This document shows, in pieces, positions 16,044 through 24,212 of a stretch of DNA of 37,257 nt (the stretch's first letter is position 1; every line of letters starts with the position of its first letter). The position numbers and the translations under genes are program-made. The notes beneath the pieces were generated by a model. It made no database searches and had not been told where the DNA came from. It saw nothing but the letters and a program-made list of their open reading frames with translations. Origin of the DNA: Syntrophus sp. (in: bacteria). GTDB lineage: Bacteria; Desulfobacterota; Syntrophia; Syntrophales; UBA8958. The DNA lies in assembly GCA_025355725.1 (NCBI GenBank), contig JANXZC010000106.1, positions 1 to 37,257 of the forward strand, in the 5' to 3' direction.

Positions 16044-16829
16044 TCACGACACTGGTCCTTGCTTTGCCGCTGGAGAACCATTTCCCTTCATTCCGGGTAG
16101 CTTTTTTGCCAACTTGAAGATGAGCCATACCGGTCCGGAGAGACTGTAACCCGCTGTGAAGGTAAAAATCATGATCTGCGGCTCCGCAACCACAATAATC
16201 AAGATGCAGACGATCAGGACAAAAGACATGAAAGGCTTCCGGGCAAAAAAGTTAAGGTCCTTGAAGCTGTAATATTTAATGTTGCTCACCATAAAAAGGG
16301 CAAGGACAAGGACCGAGATGAGGACAAGCAAGTGATTGAAATGTCCGACTCCTCCGAGCTTGTAGTAAATCAGCACCCCCGTGGCCACGACTGCAGCGGC
16401 GCCGGGAATAGGTAGACCATTGAATACCCGGCTGTCGATAATTCCGATCTGAATGTTGAAACGAGCCAACCTCAAGGCTCCGCAGGTCACAAACAGAAAT
16501 GACACCAGCCATCCCCATCTGCCGAAGGCAAACAAGGACCACGTATAGGCCATAATCGCCGGGGCAACGCCAAAAGAAACCAGATCGGAAAGGGAGTCGT
16601 ATTCGGCGCCGAATTTGCTGGTCGTATTGGTCATTCTGGCAATACGACCGTCCAGGGCATCGAGGACGGCAGCAACCAATATGGAGATTGCCGCTACCTC
16701 ATACTGTCCCTTCATGGAGGCGATAATGGAGTAGAATCCGGAAAAGAGACTAGCCGTTGTAAACAGGTTGGGAAGGACATAAATGCCCTTCTTCATCTTG
16801 CCTTTCGGAAACCGGGGCCGTTCTTTCAT
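16044..16829 (-). CDS. pssA: CDP-diacylglycerol-serine O-phosphatidyltransferase
   Basis: 261 residues, an integral membrane protein with about six to eight hydrophobic segments. The CDP-alcohol phosphotransferase signature is complete: LDGRIARMTNTTSKFGAEYDSLSD, read as DGxxAR(x8)GxxxDxxxD. It makes phosphatidylserine from CDP-diacylglycerol and serine. Its ATG overlaps the psd stop (ATGA, 16826-16829), and the psd product is the next enzyme in the pathway, so the pair makes phosphatidylethanolamine. The basic N-terminus (KERPRFPKGKMKKG) and basic C-terminus fit cytoplasmic ends. CdsA, which supplies CDP-diacylglycerol, is encoded in the upstream cluster. Confidence 0.95.
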   Translation of the reverse strand: MKERPRFPKGKMKKGIYVLPNLFTTASLFSGFYSIIASMKGQYEVAAISILVAAVLDALDGRIARMTNTTSKFGAEYDSLSDLVSFGVAPAIMAYTWSLFAFGRWGWLVSFLFVTCGALRLARFNIQIGIIDSRVFNGLPIPGAAAVVATGVLIYYKLGGVGHFNHLLVLISVLVLALFMVSNIKYYSFKDLNFFARKPFMSFVLIVCILIIVVAEPQIMIFTFTAGYSLSGPVWLIFKLAKKLPGMKGNGSPAAKQGPVS

Positions 16830-17467
16830 GGCATCTCTCCTATCGGCGTTTCCCCGGCCCGAACCTTGTCGCCCACACGGACGGAAACGTTAGTTTGAGG
16901 GGGCAGAAAGACATCCAGCCTTGAACCGAAGCGGATCAAACCGAATCTCTCCCCCCTGGTTACACTCATCCCTTTGGCAACCCAGCAGACAATCCTCCTG
17001 GCAATCAAACCTGCAATTTGGATGACAATCATTTTTTCCCCATTTCCCAGGCCTATGATCAGGGCATTCCGCTCGTTATCAGTGGATGCCTTGTCGAGAT
17101 TGGCAGAAAAAAACTGCCCCGGATAATAATGAATATCCTCAATGACACCGTCGTAGGGAATGCGATTTACATGGACATTGAACACATTCATGAAAATACT
17201 GATCTTCTTTAGAGGTCCGGTCAGTAGTTCGTGGCCCTCTACTGTCTCAATGCGAATAACCTTTCCATCGCAGGGAGAAATAATCGCCTTGGGATCAGGG
17301 GGGGGATAGCGCTTAGGATTACGAAAAAACCAGGTGACAAAAAGGGTTGTCAATCCGAAAATCACGGCCGCCCATGTCCATCCAAAATACTGACACAGGG
17401 ATGTAATAAGGACGGCGGAAATAATGAAGGGAACACCTTCGGGGGCTATGGGGCTGTCATGTGACAT
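16826..17467 (-). CDS. psd: Phosphatidylserine decarboxylase proenzyme, short form
   Basis: 213 residues, the length of the short soluble-domain PSD class. Two hydrophobic segments at about 12-30 and 32-48 anchor it in the membrane. Motifs: ISPCDGKV (catalytic Asp, D67), FNVHVNR (H99) and RFGSRLDVFLP, where the G181-S182 bond is the expected self-cleavage site creating the pyruvoyl group on Ser182. Product is phosphatidylethanolamine. AGAGGA precedes the ATG. The 3' end overlaps pssA by 4 bp. A near-consensus promoter lies just upstream, so psd-pssA can be transcribed independently of tsaB. Confidence 0.95.
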   Translation of the reverse strand: MSHDSPIAPEGVPFIISAVLITSLCQYFGWTWAAVIFGLTTLFVTWFFRNPKRYPPPDPKAIISPCDGKVIRIETVEGHELLTGPLKKISIFMNVFNVHVNRIPYDGVIEDIHYYPGQFFSANLDKASTDNERNALIIGLGNGEKMIVIQIAGLIARRIVCWVAKGMSVTRGERFGLIRFGSRLDVFLPPQTNVSVRVGDKVRAGETPIGEMP

Positions 17468-17535
17468 GTATTTATCCTCTGAAATATGTTTATCAGATCT
17501 CCTGATTCCTTGCTGCCGATTCCTGACTTACGATG

Positions 17536-17564
17536 ATTTTATGAGAATTTGTCCTTGTTGTCAA
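17536..17564 (-). promoter_or_regulatory. Near-consensus sigma-70 promoter for psd-pssA
   Basis: On the - strand, TTGACA (17564-17559, perfect -35) is followed by exactly 17 bases and TAAAAT (17541-17536, 5/6 to the -10). The -35 overlaps the tsaB stop codon TGA. The expected start point is near 17529, giving a leader of about 60 bases before the psd ATG at 17467. Confidence 0.8.
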
Positions 17565-18253
17565 CACTGGCTATCCATTTTTTCCTCTGCTTCCGAACGG
17601 CGCAGATACAAGGGGATGAGCTTCACAGCATCCGTCAGTCCTCCGGCAAGGGCCTTCCTGCCCGCAAGAACCCCCACAGTCGAGGCATGAATTTGATTCC
17701 GATGGTCGACGACAAAATAACTCTTTCCCGCCAACCCCCGTTGAATTATGTCCCTGTATTTAACCGCCCCCGTTCCTGTGAATACGGTCTCTCCCTCTAT
17801 CAATTCCAGAAATTCATTTGCCTTAATCAGTCGTTCCGGAATAATGTTAATCAATGCTTCCGAACCATTATCGGCATATAAACCCGCATATACCTGTTCC
17901 CTTCTGGCATCGATCATGGGACATATTTTCCTTTGAAAACCCGTTGCGCCCGTTGCGAGAACCTCGAGAGCAGACAAGCCGACGACTGGCCGATCGGAAG
18001 CAAGGGCCAATCCCTTTATGGTACCGACGCCGATGCGAATCCCCGTGAAGGAGCCCGGACCAACTGTGCAGGCAAAGACATCAACTGCGCTTAGTTCGAG
18101 GCCTGTTGCTATCAGTAGCTGATCAATGGATGGCAACAGGATTTCAGAGTGGTTACGCCCCAGATTTATAAACATCTCTGCAAGTACTGTCTCATCCTGC
18201 AAAAGGGCCACGCTGGCCGTCACTCCGGAGGTATCAAGGGCAAGAATATTCAT
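17561..18253 (-). CDS. tsaB: tRNA threonylcarbamoyladenosine biosynthesis protein TsaB
   Basis: 230 residues of the ASKHA (actin-like) fold. Markers are the N-terminal LALDTSGVTASVALL, NHSEILLPSIDQLL, and the highly conserved VGPGSFTGIRIGVGTIKGLA. TsaB partners TsaD and TsaE to make the t6A modification at position 37 of ANN-decoding tRNAs. It lacks the TsaD-type metal histidines, as expected of the regulatory paralogue. It begins one base after the rseP stop (TAGCATG). Its last codons contain the -35 box of the psd promoter. Confidence 0.94.
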   Translation of the reverse strand: MNILALDTSGVTASVALLQDETVLAEMFINLGRNHSEILLPSIDQLLIATGLELSAVDVFACTVGPGSFTGIRIGVGTIKGLALASDRPVVGLSALEVLATGATGFQRKICPMIDARREQVYAGLYADNGSEALINIIPERLIKANEFLELIEGETVFTGTGAVKYRDIIQRGLAGKSYFVVDHRNQIHASTVGVLAGRKALAGGLTDAVKLIPLYLRRSEAEEKMDSQC

Positions 18254-18254
18254 G

Positions 18255-19355
18255 CTATTTGGTGAATATACTCGTAATGTCGTTGACCATCTTAATATTC
18301 AGTCTATCAATATCCATCATTATGACAAAGATCATTAACATAACGAGTAGAATAAATCCAACCTGCTGGGCCCGTTCCCTTGTCTTCATGCTGACCGCCT
18401 TTCCCCGGACCGCTTCGATCATATAAAACATCAGATGACCGCCGTCTAAAACCGGTATGGGCAACAGGTTCAGAACGGCCAGGTTGATACTGAGGAGGGC
18501 CATGAACAGGACAAAGGGTACGATCCCCTCCTTGACCTGGGCGCCGGCCATCTGGGCAATGAGAATGGGACCTCCCAAGGTCCGAGGGGAAAGAACACCC
18601 TCCATGATCTTGACGATACTCAGCAGGGTCAACTTGGTGATAAACCACGTCTGTTTGATACTGGTCCAGGAAGCCTCGACAGGATTCAGACGGTCGATCA
18701 CCGTATTATTGGTTGGACTGATACCGACTTTGAAAGAGGTCTTTTCCTCACCAAAGATATTCTTACCCTTCATCGGCTGGGGAACAACGGTGATGTCCAG
18801 GGGGGCCCCGGTACGACTGACGGTAAAAACCAGCGGTTTCCCGTCGCTGGCGGATATTTTCTCCGCCATTCGGTCCCAGCGGGTGACCTTGTCGCCGTCA
18901 ATGGCCTGAACGACGTCAAGAGCCTTTATTCCTGCCCGATAGGCCGCAGAACCATCCTGGACATTGCCGATGGCAGTCGTTAGCACCGGTACGCCGACCA
19001 TATAGACCATGGCAAAAATCAGTATGGCTAGAAGGAAATTGAAGGCCGGCCCCGCCGTGACAATGGCGATTCTCTTCCATACCGATTGTTGAGAAAACGA
19101 TCGCAGCTGTTCTTCCGGTGTCAGCTCTTCCCCCTCCCCTTCCCCGAGTAGTTTTACATATCCACCAAGGGGAATAAGGGAAAGCAGGTATTCGGTTTCA
19201 CCAATTTTTTTACCAACGATTTTCCGTCCGAACCCGAGGGAGAATTTCTGAACTCCCACATTAAAATATTTTGCCATGAGGAAGTGTCCCAGTTCATGGA
19301 CAAAAATCAGAATTCCCAATAGAATTATTACGGATACTATGCTTGTGCCAACCAA
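18255..19355 (-). CDS. rseP: RIP zinc metalloprotease RseP (site-2 protease family), TTG start
   Basis: 366 residues. The catalytic HELGH (20-24) lies in the first membrane helix. A PDZ domain follows at about 125-190 (VQDGSAAYRAGIKALDVVQAI). The second metal motif is LLPIPVLDGGH (D304), within the C-terminal membrane helices. The enzyme performs intramembrane proteolysis, typically of anti-sigma factors in the envelope-stress response. With one PDZ visible rather than two, it is smaller than E. coli RseP (about 450 aa) and similar in size to many other bacterial members. No ATG or GTG lies near the N-terminus; TTG at 19355, with AGGAG 9 bases upstream, is the only credible start. The start lies inside the last 19 bp of dxr. 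Confidence 0.93.
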   Translation of the reverse strand: MVGTSIVSVIILLGILIFVHELGHFLMAKYFNVGVQKFSLGFGRKIVGKKIGETEYLLSLIPLGGYVKLLGEGEGEELTPEEQLRSFSQQSVWKRIAIVTAGPAFNFLLAILIFAMVYMVGVPVLTTAIGNVQDGSAAYRAGIKALDVVQAIDGDKVTRWDRMAEKISASDGKPLVFTVSRTGAPLDITVVPQPMKGKNIFGEEKTSFKVGISPTNNTVIDRLNPVEASWTSIKQTWFITKLTLLSIVKIMEGVLSPRTLGGPILIAQMAGAQVKEGIVPFVLFMALLSINLAVLNLLPIPVLDGGHLMFYMIEAVRGKAVSMKTRERAQQVGFILLVMLMIFVIMMDIDRLNIKMVNDITSIFTK

Positions 19356-20515
19356 TCTCTTTTCTCCTTTATATTCTTCATTGCCCCCTGCCTGGCTTCA
19401 CGGTCGGCATTGATTATGTCCGTCAATACCGGCGAAAAAACAGTCTGGTGGGCCTTCATGACATTTTTTATCACCCCGGCGATGTCGGTAAACCGGATTT
19501 CTTCATCCAAAAAAGACTGGACGGCGATTTCATTTGCCCCATTGAGGACGGCCGGCATGGTCCCGCCCGTCTTCACGGCGTTACAGGCAAGGGGCAGACA
19601 AGGGAACTTTTCCTCATCAGGGGGATGGAACTCCAGGGACGATGTTTTACGGAAGTCAATAAAAGTCCCAACCCTCGGAAGTCTTTCGGGCCAGGACAGG
19701 GCGTAGGCAATAGGAACACGCATATCCGGCTTCCCCAACTGGGCCATGACTGATCCATCCCAATATTCAACAAAAGAATGGATGATGCTCTGGGGGTGGA
19801 CAACCACCTCAATTTGATTCACTGTTACATCGAAGAGCCAGCGCGCCTCGATGATTTCCAGACCTTTGTTCATCATGGTCGCCGAATCGATGGTAATCTT
19901 CTTTCCCATTTCCCAGTTCGGGTGCTTGAGGGCCTGGGCAGGTTTTACATCCCGAAGGTCGTCTTTTGACCAGGCATGAAATGGTCCCCCCGAGGCAGTC
20001 AGAATGATTCTCTTCAGGGCCTCACGGCGCTGCCCCTGGAGACATTGAAAGATGGCGCTGTGTTCGCTATCCACGGGCAGGATCATAACGCCCTGCCTGT
20101 CGGCCGCAGCCATGACTAACTCTCCGGCCATGACAAGGGTTTCCTTGTTGGCCAGGGCGATATTCTTTCCTGCCTCAATAGCCGCCAAAGTGGGGATCAG
20201 CCCCGCTGCTCCCACCATGGCCGAAAGGACCATGTCGGATTCCTGAAGGGATGCGACTTCGCAATAGCCTTGGGGACCGTGAACTATTGTTGTCCCCGTT
20301 CTTGATCCTGACAGCTCCCGTAACCTGTGGGCGTGTTCATCATCATAAACGGCAACCAATCGGGGCCGGAAGATTTCGATCTGTTCCTTCAGAAGATGAA
20401 TGTTTCTGCCCGCTCCGAGTGCCGTCACGGTAAACCTTCCCCCATGGGACGCGATGACGTCAAGGGCCTGCACACCGATGGAACCTGTCGATCCTAATAT
20501 TGCGATATTCTTCAT
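19337..20515 (-). CDS. dxr: 1-deoxy-D-xylulose 5-phosphate reductoisomerase
   Basis: 392 residues from ATG 20515; a longer frame to 20569 lies within cdsA and adds an unrelated leader. NADPH-binding GSTGSIGVQALDVI is at the N-terminus, followed by ALANKETLVMAG, LPVDSEHSAIFQCL (metal-binding Asp and Glu), TASGGPFHAW and ITIDSATMMNKGLEIIEA. This is the first committed step of the MEP isoprenoid pathway, the fosmidomycin target. The ATG overlaps the cdsA TGA by four bases (ATGA), and the 3' end overlaps rseP by 19 bp. ispG of the same pathway lies about 7 kb downstream in the same orientation. Confidence 0.97.
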   Translation of the reverse strand: MKNIAILGSTGSIGVQALDVIASHGGRFTVTALGAGRNIHLLKEQIEIFRPRLVAVYDDEHAHRLRELSGSRTGTTIVHGPQGYCEVASLQESDMVLSAMVGAAGLIPTLAAIEAGKNIALANKETLVMAGELVMAAADRQGVMILPVDSEHSAIFQCLQGQRREALKRIILTASGGPFHAWSKDDLRDVKPAQALKHPNWEMGKKITIDSATMMNKGLEIIEARWLFDVTVNQIEVVVHPQSIIHSFVEYWDGSVMAQLGKPDMRVPIAYALSWPERLPRVGTFIDFRKTSSLEFHPPDEEKFPCLPLACNAVKTGGTMPAVLNGANEIAVQSFLDEEIRFTDIAGVIKNVMKAHQTVFSPVLTDIINADREARQGAMKNIKEKRDWLAQA

Positions 20516-21318
20516 GGAATAAAATAGTACCGGTAGTAATAAACGAAGGGGGCGATAAAAAGAAGACAATCCAGCCGGTCCAGGATGCCTCCGTGACCAG
20601 GCAGCATGGTCCCCGAATCTTTTACACCGGCAGTTCGCTTTAACAGGGACTCACATAAATCCCCAAGCTGGCCGAGGGTACTACCGACAACGCCCAGGAT
20701 GAGAGCGTGCCAAAAAAAGAGCTTCGGGAAGAAAAACCAGCTGAAAATGAGACAACCCAGGGCGCTGCCGACGATCAGTCCCAGGGTTCCTTCCACGGTC
20801 TTACCGGCGCTCACCAGGGGGATCAGCTTATGTCGACCCCAGGTTCGTCCGACGTAATAGGCGGCAACATCACCGGAAAACGCCAGAACAATGACAAATA
20901 ATATCCACAAGGACCCCTGGTCGCCCCTGCGGAGCCAGATGAAATAGGAGAGCAGGAGGGGCACATAGAGGACTCCGAAGAGGATCTTCATCACCGGCAA
21001 CAGATCGTAGTGTTCCTGCCTGATTCTTAAGAGATATAAAATGAACACAACAAGCGTGGAAAAGGCAATGACGGCGAGGAGCAGTTCCGGGGAACCCCAA
21101 TAAAAAACCATCGGGATGAGGAGGGCAATCAGGAGTGTTTGCAACTTCTCCCGTTGCAGCGATGGGACAAAGACCATGGTGTTGTATTCATGAACCCCTA
21201 ACATGACCGCCGCCAGGATGAGGGCGAAAAATAGCACCGGAGTACCCCAGGCAATTATGGAAAAAAGAACGGGGACAATAACTATGGCCGTCAACCAGCG
21301 TTTAACATGGGTATTCAA
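20512..21318 (-). CDS. cdsA: Phosphatidate cytidylyltransferase
   Basis: 268 residues with about seven to eight hydrophobic segments. The CTP-transferase signature is at the C-terminal end, residues 224-250: SLLKRTAGVKDSGTMLPGHG followed by GILDRLD. SGDVAAYYVGRTWGRHKL is the other conserved segment. It makes CDP-diacylglycerol from phosphatidic acid and CTP, feeding PssA encoded downstream. It shares four-base ATGA overlaps with uppS before it (21315-21318) and dxr after it (20512-20515), implying coupled translation. The family length is about 270-285 in most bacteria, so it appears complete. Confidence 0.95.
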   Translation of the reverse strand: MNTHVKRWLTAIVIVPVLFSIIAWGTPVLFFALILAAVMLGVHEYNTMVFVPSLQREKLQTLLIALLIPMVFYWGSPELLLAVIAFSTLVVFILYLLRIRQEHYDLLPVMKILFGVLYVPLLLSYFIWLRRGDQGSLWILFVIVLAFSGDVAAYYVGRTWGRHKLIPLVSAGKTVEGTLGLIVGSALGCLIFSWFFFPKLFFWHALILGVVGSTLGQLGDLCESLLKRTAGVKDSGTMLPGHGGILDRLDCLLFIAPFVYYYRYYFIP

Positions 21319-22064
21319 TCGATCTTTTCCCTCCGCAACTGGTCACTGGTCAGACCGTATCTTCTCTCCCGCTGCTGATAATCGGCAATAGCGGAAAAAA
21401 GATCCGCCTTGCTGAAATCGGGCCAGAGAACGTCGGTGAAGTAAAATTCCGTGTAGGCCGATTGCCACAACAGGAAATTGGAAATACGGTATTCACCGCT
21501 TGTCCTGATAAGCAGATCGGGGTCCGGCATCCCGGCGGTATAGAGGTAGCTTGCAAAGTTTGCTTTCGAAAGGGAGGCGGGATCGAGCCTTCCCTCCTTT
21601 GCATCTTTGAGAATGCGACGGACGGCTTGCAGGATTTCATCCTGCCCCCCGTAACTCAACGCAAGATTAAGGACCATCTCCCGGTTCCCCGACGTCCTAT
21701 CCATGGTTTCCTGAAGCAGGTTTCTAACGGGTTCCTGAAGGGCGGCCATATCACCTATGGTCGTGAGCCGGATGCCGTTCTGGAGCATCTCATCCAGTTC
21801 GGAGCGGAGATATTCCCGGAGTATCTTCATCAGCGCCTTGACCTCCTGGTCCGGCCTTGACCAGTTCTCGACGGAAAAGGCATAGAGGGTCAGATACTTT
21901 ATCCCGATCTCCCGGCACAATCTGACGGTTTTCTGTACCGTCTCCACACCCTTCTGATGCCCCATGATTCTTCCCAGGGTATGATTCTGCGCCCAGCGAC
22001 CGTTCCCATCCATGATGATGGCAATATGCTGAGGAAGTTTATGCAAATCGATGTCTATCGTCAT
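21315..22064 (-). CDS. uppS: Undecaprenyl diphosphate synthase (isoprenyl transferase)
   Basis: 249 residues. Cis-prenyltransferase motifs are complete: HIAIIMDGNGRWA with catalytic D19, YAFSVENWSRP, and RTSGEYRISNFLLWQSAYTE (RTSGE at 187-191). It condenses isopentenyl diphosphate onto farnesyl diphosphate to give the C55 carrier for peptidoglycan and LPS sugars. It is the first gene of the uppS-cdsA-dxr-rseP-tsaB group. A terminator separates it from frr, and 160 bp of leader precedes the ATG, so it probably has its own promoter, although I found no well-spaced boxes. The ribosome binding site (GATGAGAG) is weak. Confidence 0.97.
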   Translation of the reverse strand: MTIDIDLHKLPQHIAIIMDGNGRWAQNHTLGRIMGHQKGVETVQKTVRLCREIGIKYLTLYAFSVENWSRPDQEVKALMKILREYLRSELDEMLQNGIRLTTIGDMAALQEPVRNLLQETMDRTSGNREMVLNLALSYGGQDEILQAVRRILKDAKEGRLDPASLSKANFASYLYTAGMPDPDLLIRTSGEYRISNFLLWQSAYTEFYFTDVLWPDFSKADLFSAIADYQQRERRYGLTSDQLRREKID

Positions 22065-22224
22065 CTGACTCTCATCAGTCTCAACCTGATTTTACTCGCG
22101 GAGAGAGGGTTAGAGATGCACATGTGTGCTGATATAGTGCAGAGGGGATATTTTGGACCTGAAAGAGACGTGAATTCCATGTATTTCGCGTAACACATCG
22201 CCTTGATCTTGGCAAGACAACTTT
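22065..22224 (-). other. Leader region upstream of uppS
   Basis: This 160 bp lies between the frr terminator and the uppS start. TTGCCA and TTGTCT occur near 22210-22220, but no good -10 lies 16-18 bases on. A promoter is expected here because transcription from frr should stop at the hairpin. I see no riboswitch-like fold and no ORF. Confidence 0.3.
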
Positions 22225-22253
22225 AAAAAAAGGGGGAGTTTCGCAACTCCCCC
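22225..22253 (-). terminator. Rho-independent terminator after rpsB-tsf-pyrH-frr
   Basis: On the - strand GGGGGAGTT pairs with AACTCCCCC (9 bp perfect stem, 22232-22240 with 22245-22253, 4-base loop), followed directly by seven T (complement of 22225-22231). It lies 29 bp after the frr stop. Confidence 0.95.
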
Positions 22254-22282
22254 ACCACTCGCTCTCCCACCCTGAACACGGG

Positions 22283-22840
22283 TTATATCTCCATGATTTC
22301 CTTTTCCTTGGCCCCGAGCACAACATCTACTTTCTCTATGTATTTGTCTGTTCTTCCTTGAACATCATCCTGGGCGGTAAACATCTCATCCTCGGATATC
22401 TTGTTATCCTTCTTCAGGGTTTTAAACTGCTCATTGGCATCCCGGCGGGCATTTCTAATTTTTACCTTCCCTTCCTCGGCCATCTTCTTCACCACCTTGA
22501 CAAGATCCTTTCTTCTCTCTTCCGTAAGGGGCGGAATTGATAGGCGAATGAGCTTCCCATCGTTAGAGGGCGTCAGTCCCAGCTCCGATTTCTGAATGGC
22601 CTTCTCGATGGCACCGATGACGCCGGTGTCCCAGGGAGCGATGACAATCAGCCGGCTTTCGGGAACGGAGAGGCTGGCAACCTGATTCAGGGGCGTCGGC
22701 ACTCCGTAATAATCAACCTTGAGGCCATCCAGAAGGGCAAGTGAAGCCCGTCCCGTCCTGACTTTACTGAAGGCCTTTTCAAGAGACCCCAGAATCTTTT
22801 CCACATTATCTTTCAGTTCTTCGTAGATAGCTTCCTTCAT
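22283..22840 (-). CDS. frr: Ribosome recycling factor
   Basis: 185 residues from ATG 22840, the standard RRF length, with GGAGGG 9 bases upstream inside the pyrH end. The alternative start at 22867 is nine codons longer and within pyrH. Family features: KVRTGRASLALLDGLKVDYYG, VPESRLIVIAPWD, LTPSNDGKLIRLSIPPLTEERR, and the C-terminal helix. RRF with EF-G splits the post-termination ribosome. It is the last gene of the rpsB-tsf-pyrH-frr operon, followed by a strong terminator. Confidence 0.97.
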   Translation of the reverse strand: MKEAIYEELKDNVEKILGSLEKAFSKVRTGRASLALLDGLKVDYYGVPTPLNQVASLSVPESRLIVIAPWDTGVIGAIEKAIQKSELGLTPSNDGKLIRLSIPPLTEERRKDLVKVVKKMAEEGKVKIRNARRDANEQFKTLKKDNKISEDEMFTAQDDVQGRTDKYIEKVDVVLGAKEKEIMEI

Positions 22841-22844
22841 GGAT

Positions 22845-23561
22845 CTAACCCTCCACAAGCGTTCCAATATTATTACCGCAAATTACGGCTTTGATGTTAC
22901 CTGTTTTTTTCAGATTAAAGACGATAATCGGCAGTCCGTTTTCACGACACAGAGAAATGGCTGTTGCATCCATTACTTTAAGATTCTTCGTCAACACTTC
23001 ATTATAGCTTATATTTTTGAACATGACTGCATCCGGATTGCCCACAGGGTCACTGTCATACACGCCATCTACTTTGGTCGCCTTCATGATTACTTCCGCC
23101 CTTATTTCCACAGCCCGCAGCGAGGCCGCCGTGTCGGTCGTAAAAAAAGGGTTTCCCGTTCCCCCGGCAAAAATAACGACCCGCCCTTTTTCCAGATGTC
23201 GAATCGCCCGACGTTGGATATAGGGCTCGGCAATCTCCTGAACCCCCAGGGCGGACTGAACCCGCGTCTGGACGCCGATATGCTCAAGGGCGTGCTGTAA
23301 GGCCAGGCAATTGATCAGGGTAGCCAACATGCCGGTATAGTCGGCAGCTGACCTTTCCATTCCCCGCTTGGCCGCTTCGGCACCCCGCCAGATATTGCCT
23401 CCGCCGACAACGAGTCCCAATTGTACGCCTAGATCAACAACCTCTTTGATTTCCGCAGCAATTACATTCACGGTGTCGAAGTCGATTCCGAATGATCGTT
23501 CACCCTCAAGGGCTTCCCCACTGAGTTTCAACAGCACCCTTTGATAGACTGCCTTTCCCAT
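22845..23561 (-). CDS. pyrH: Uridylate (UMP) kinase
   Basis: 238 residues of the amino-acid-kinase fold. Motifs: [11 protein letters not shown] at the N-terminus, [10 protein letters not shown] (phosphate-binding loop), [34 protein letters not shown] and [13 protein letters not shown]. It phosphorylates UMP to UDP and acts as a hexamer in bacteria. The ATG shares one base with the tsf stop (TGATG, 23561), and the end overlaps the ribosome binding site of frr. The gene order rpsB-tsf-pyrH-frr is one of the most conserved in bacteria. Confidence 0.97.
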   Translation of the reverse strand: MGKAVYQRVLLKLSGEALEGERSFGIDFDTVNVIAAEIKEVVDLGVQLGLVVGGGNIWRGAEAAKRGMERSAADYTGMLATLINCLALQHALEHIGVQTRVQSALGVQEIAEPYIQRRAIRHLEKGRVVIFAGGTGNPFFTTDTAASLRAVEIRAEVIMKATKVDGVYDSDPVGNPDAVMFKNISYNEVLTKNLKVMDATAISLCRENGLPIIVFNLKKTGNIKAVICGNNIGTLVEG

Positions 23562-24166
23562 CAGGATTTTATCTCTTCTCCCAACAGGAATCTGGTAAAG
23601 CGCCGTACCACTATGTTTTCACCTGTTTTGGCGATCATTTCATTGACTAGGGTTTCTACAGTGATGTCGGTGTTCTTGATGAATTTTTGCTGAAGCAGGC
23701 ATACCTCTTCATAATACTTTTTCAGCTTGCCATCGATGATCTTATCCCAGATCTTTTCTGGTTTCTTCTCTGTCAGGAGCTGGCTTTTGTAAATTTCCTT
23801 TTCCCGCTCCAGGGCGTCTGCCGGTATCTCTTCCGGCCGCACATAAATGGGATTGGAGGCGGCGACATGCATCGCCAGGTCTTTGGCCAGCACCTGGAAG
23901 GCCTCGGTCTTGGCGACAAAATCGGTTTCGCAATTCAATTCTACAAGGACGCCGATCCTTCCACCCATATGGATATAGAAGGCGATTGTTCCATCTTTCG
24001 CGGCCTTGGACGATCGTTTTGTCGCTGCGGACAGCCCTTTTTTCCTCAAATAATCGACGGCTTTCTCAAAATCACCATCTGACGCCGTCAGTGCCTCCTT
24101 GCAATCCATCATCCCGGCATTAGTTTTAATCCTGAGCTCTTTGACCATATTAACGGTAATATTCAA
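23561..24166 (-). CDS. tsf: Translation elongation factor Ts, short form, TTG start
   Basis: 201 residues. The N-terminal UBA-like region reads [20 protein letters not shown] and the exchange core has [13 protein letters not shown]. It recycles EF-Tu-GDP to EF-Tu-GTP. E. coli EF-Ts is about 283 residues; this protein has the shorter core with one dimerisation-type subdomain, as in Thermus and many other bacteria. The start is TTG at 24166: a perfect AGGAGG lies 7 bases upstream, and the next in-frame ATG (24148) is too far from it. Starting at TTG gives an N-terminus aligned with other EF-Ts. It follows rpsB by 46 bp. Confidence 0.96.
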   Translation of the reverse strand: MNITVNMVKELRIKTNAGMMDCKEALTASDGDFEKAVDYLRKKGLSAATKRSSKAAKDGTIAFYIHMGGRIGVLVELNCETDFVAKTEAFQVLAKDLAMHVAASNPIYVRPEEIPADALEREKEIYKSQLLTEKKPEKIWDKIIDGKLKKYYEEVCLLQQKFIKNTDITVETLVNEMIAKTGENIVVRRFTRFLLGEEIKS

Positions 24167-24212
24167 AGTGTTACCTCCTGGTGTATTTTTTATTTATCTG
24201 TCATGCCCGCTC

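Noticed and set aside
20516-20569. Longer dxr start at 20569
   Set aside because: It lies inside cdsA; ATG 20515 begins directly at the NADPH motif and forms an ATGA overlap.
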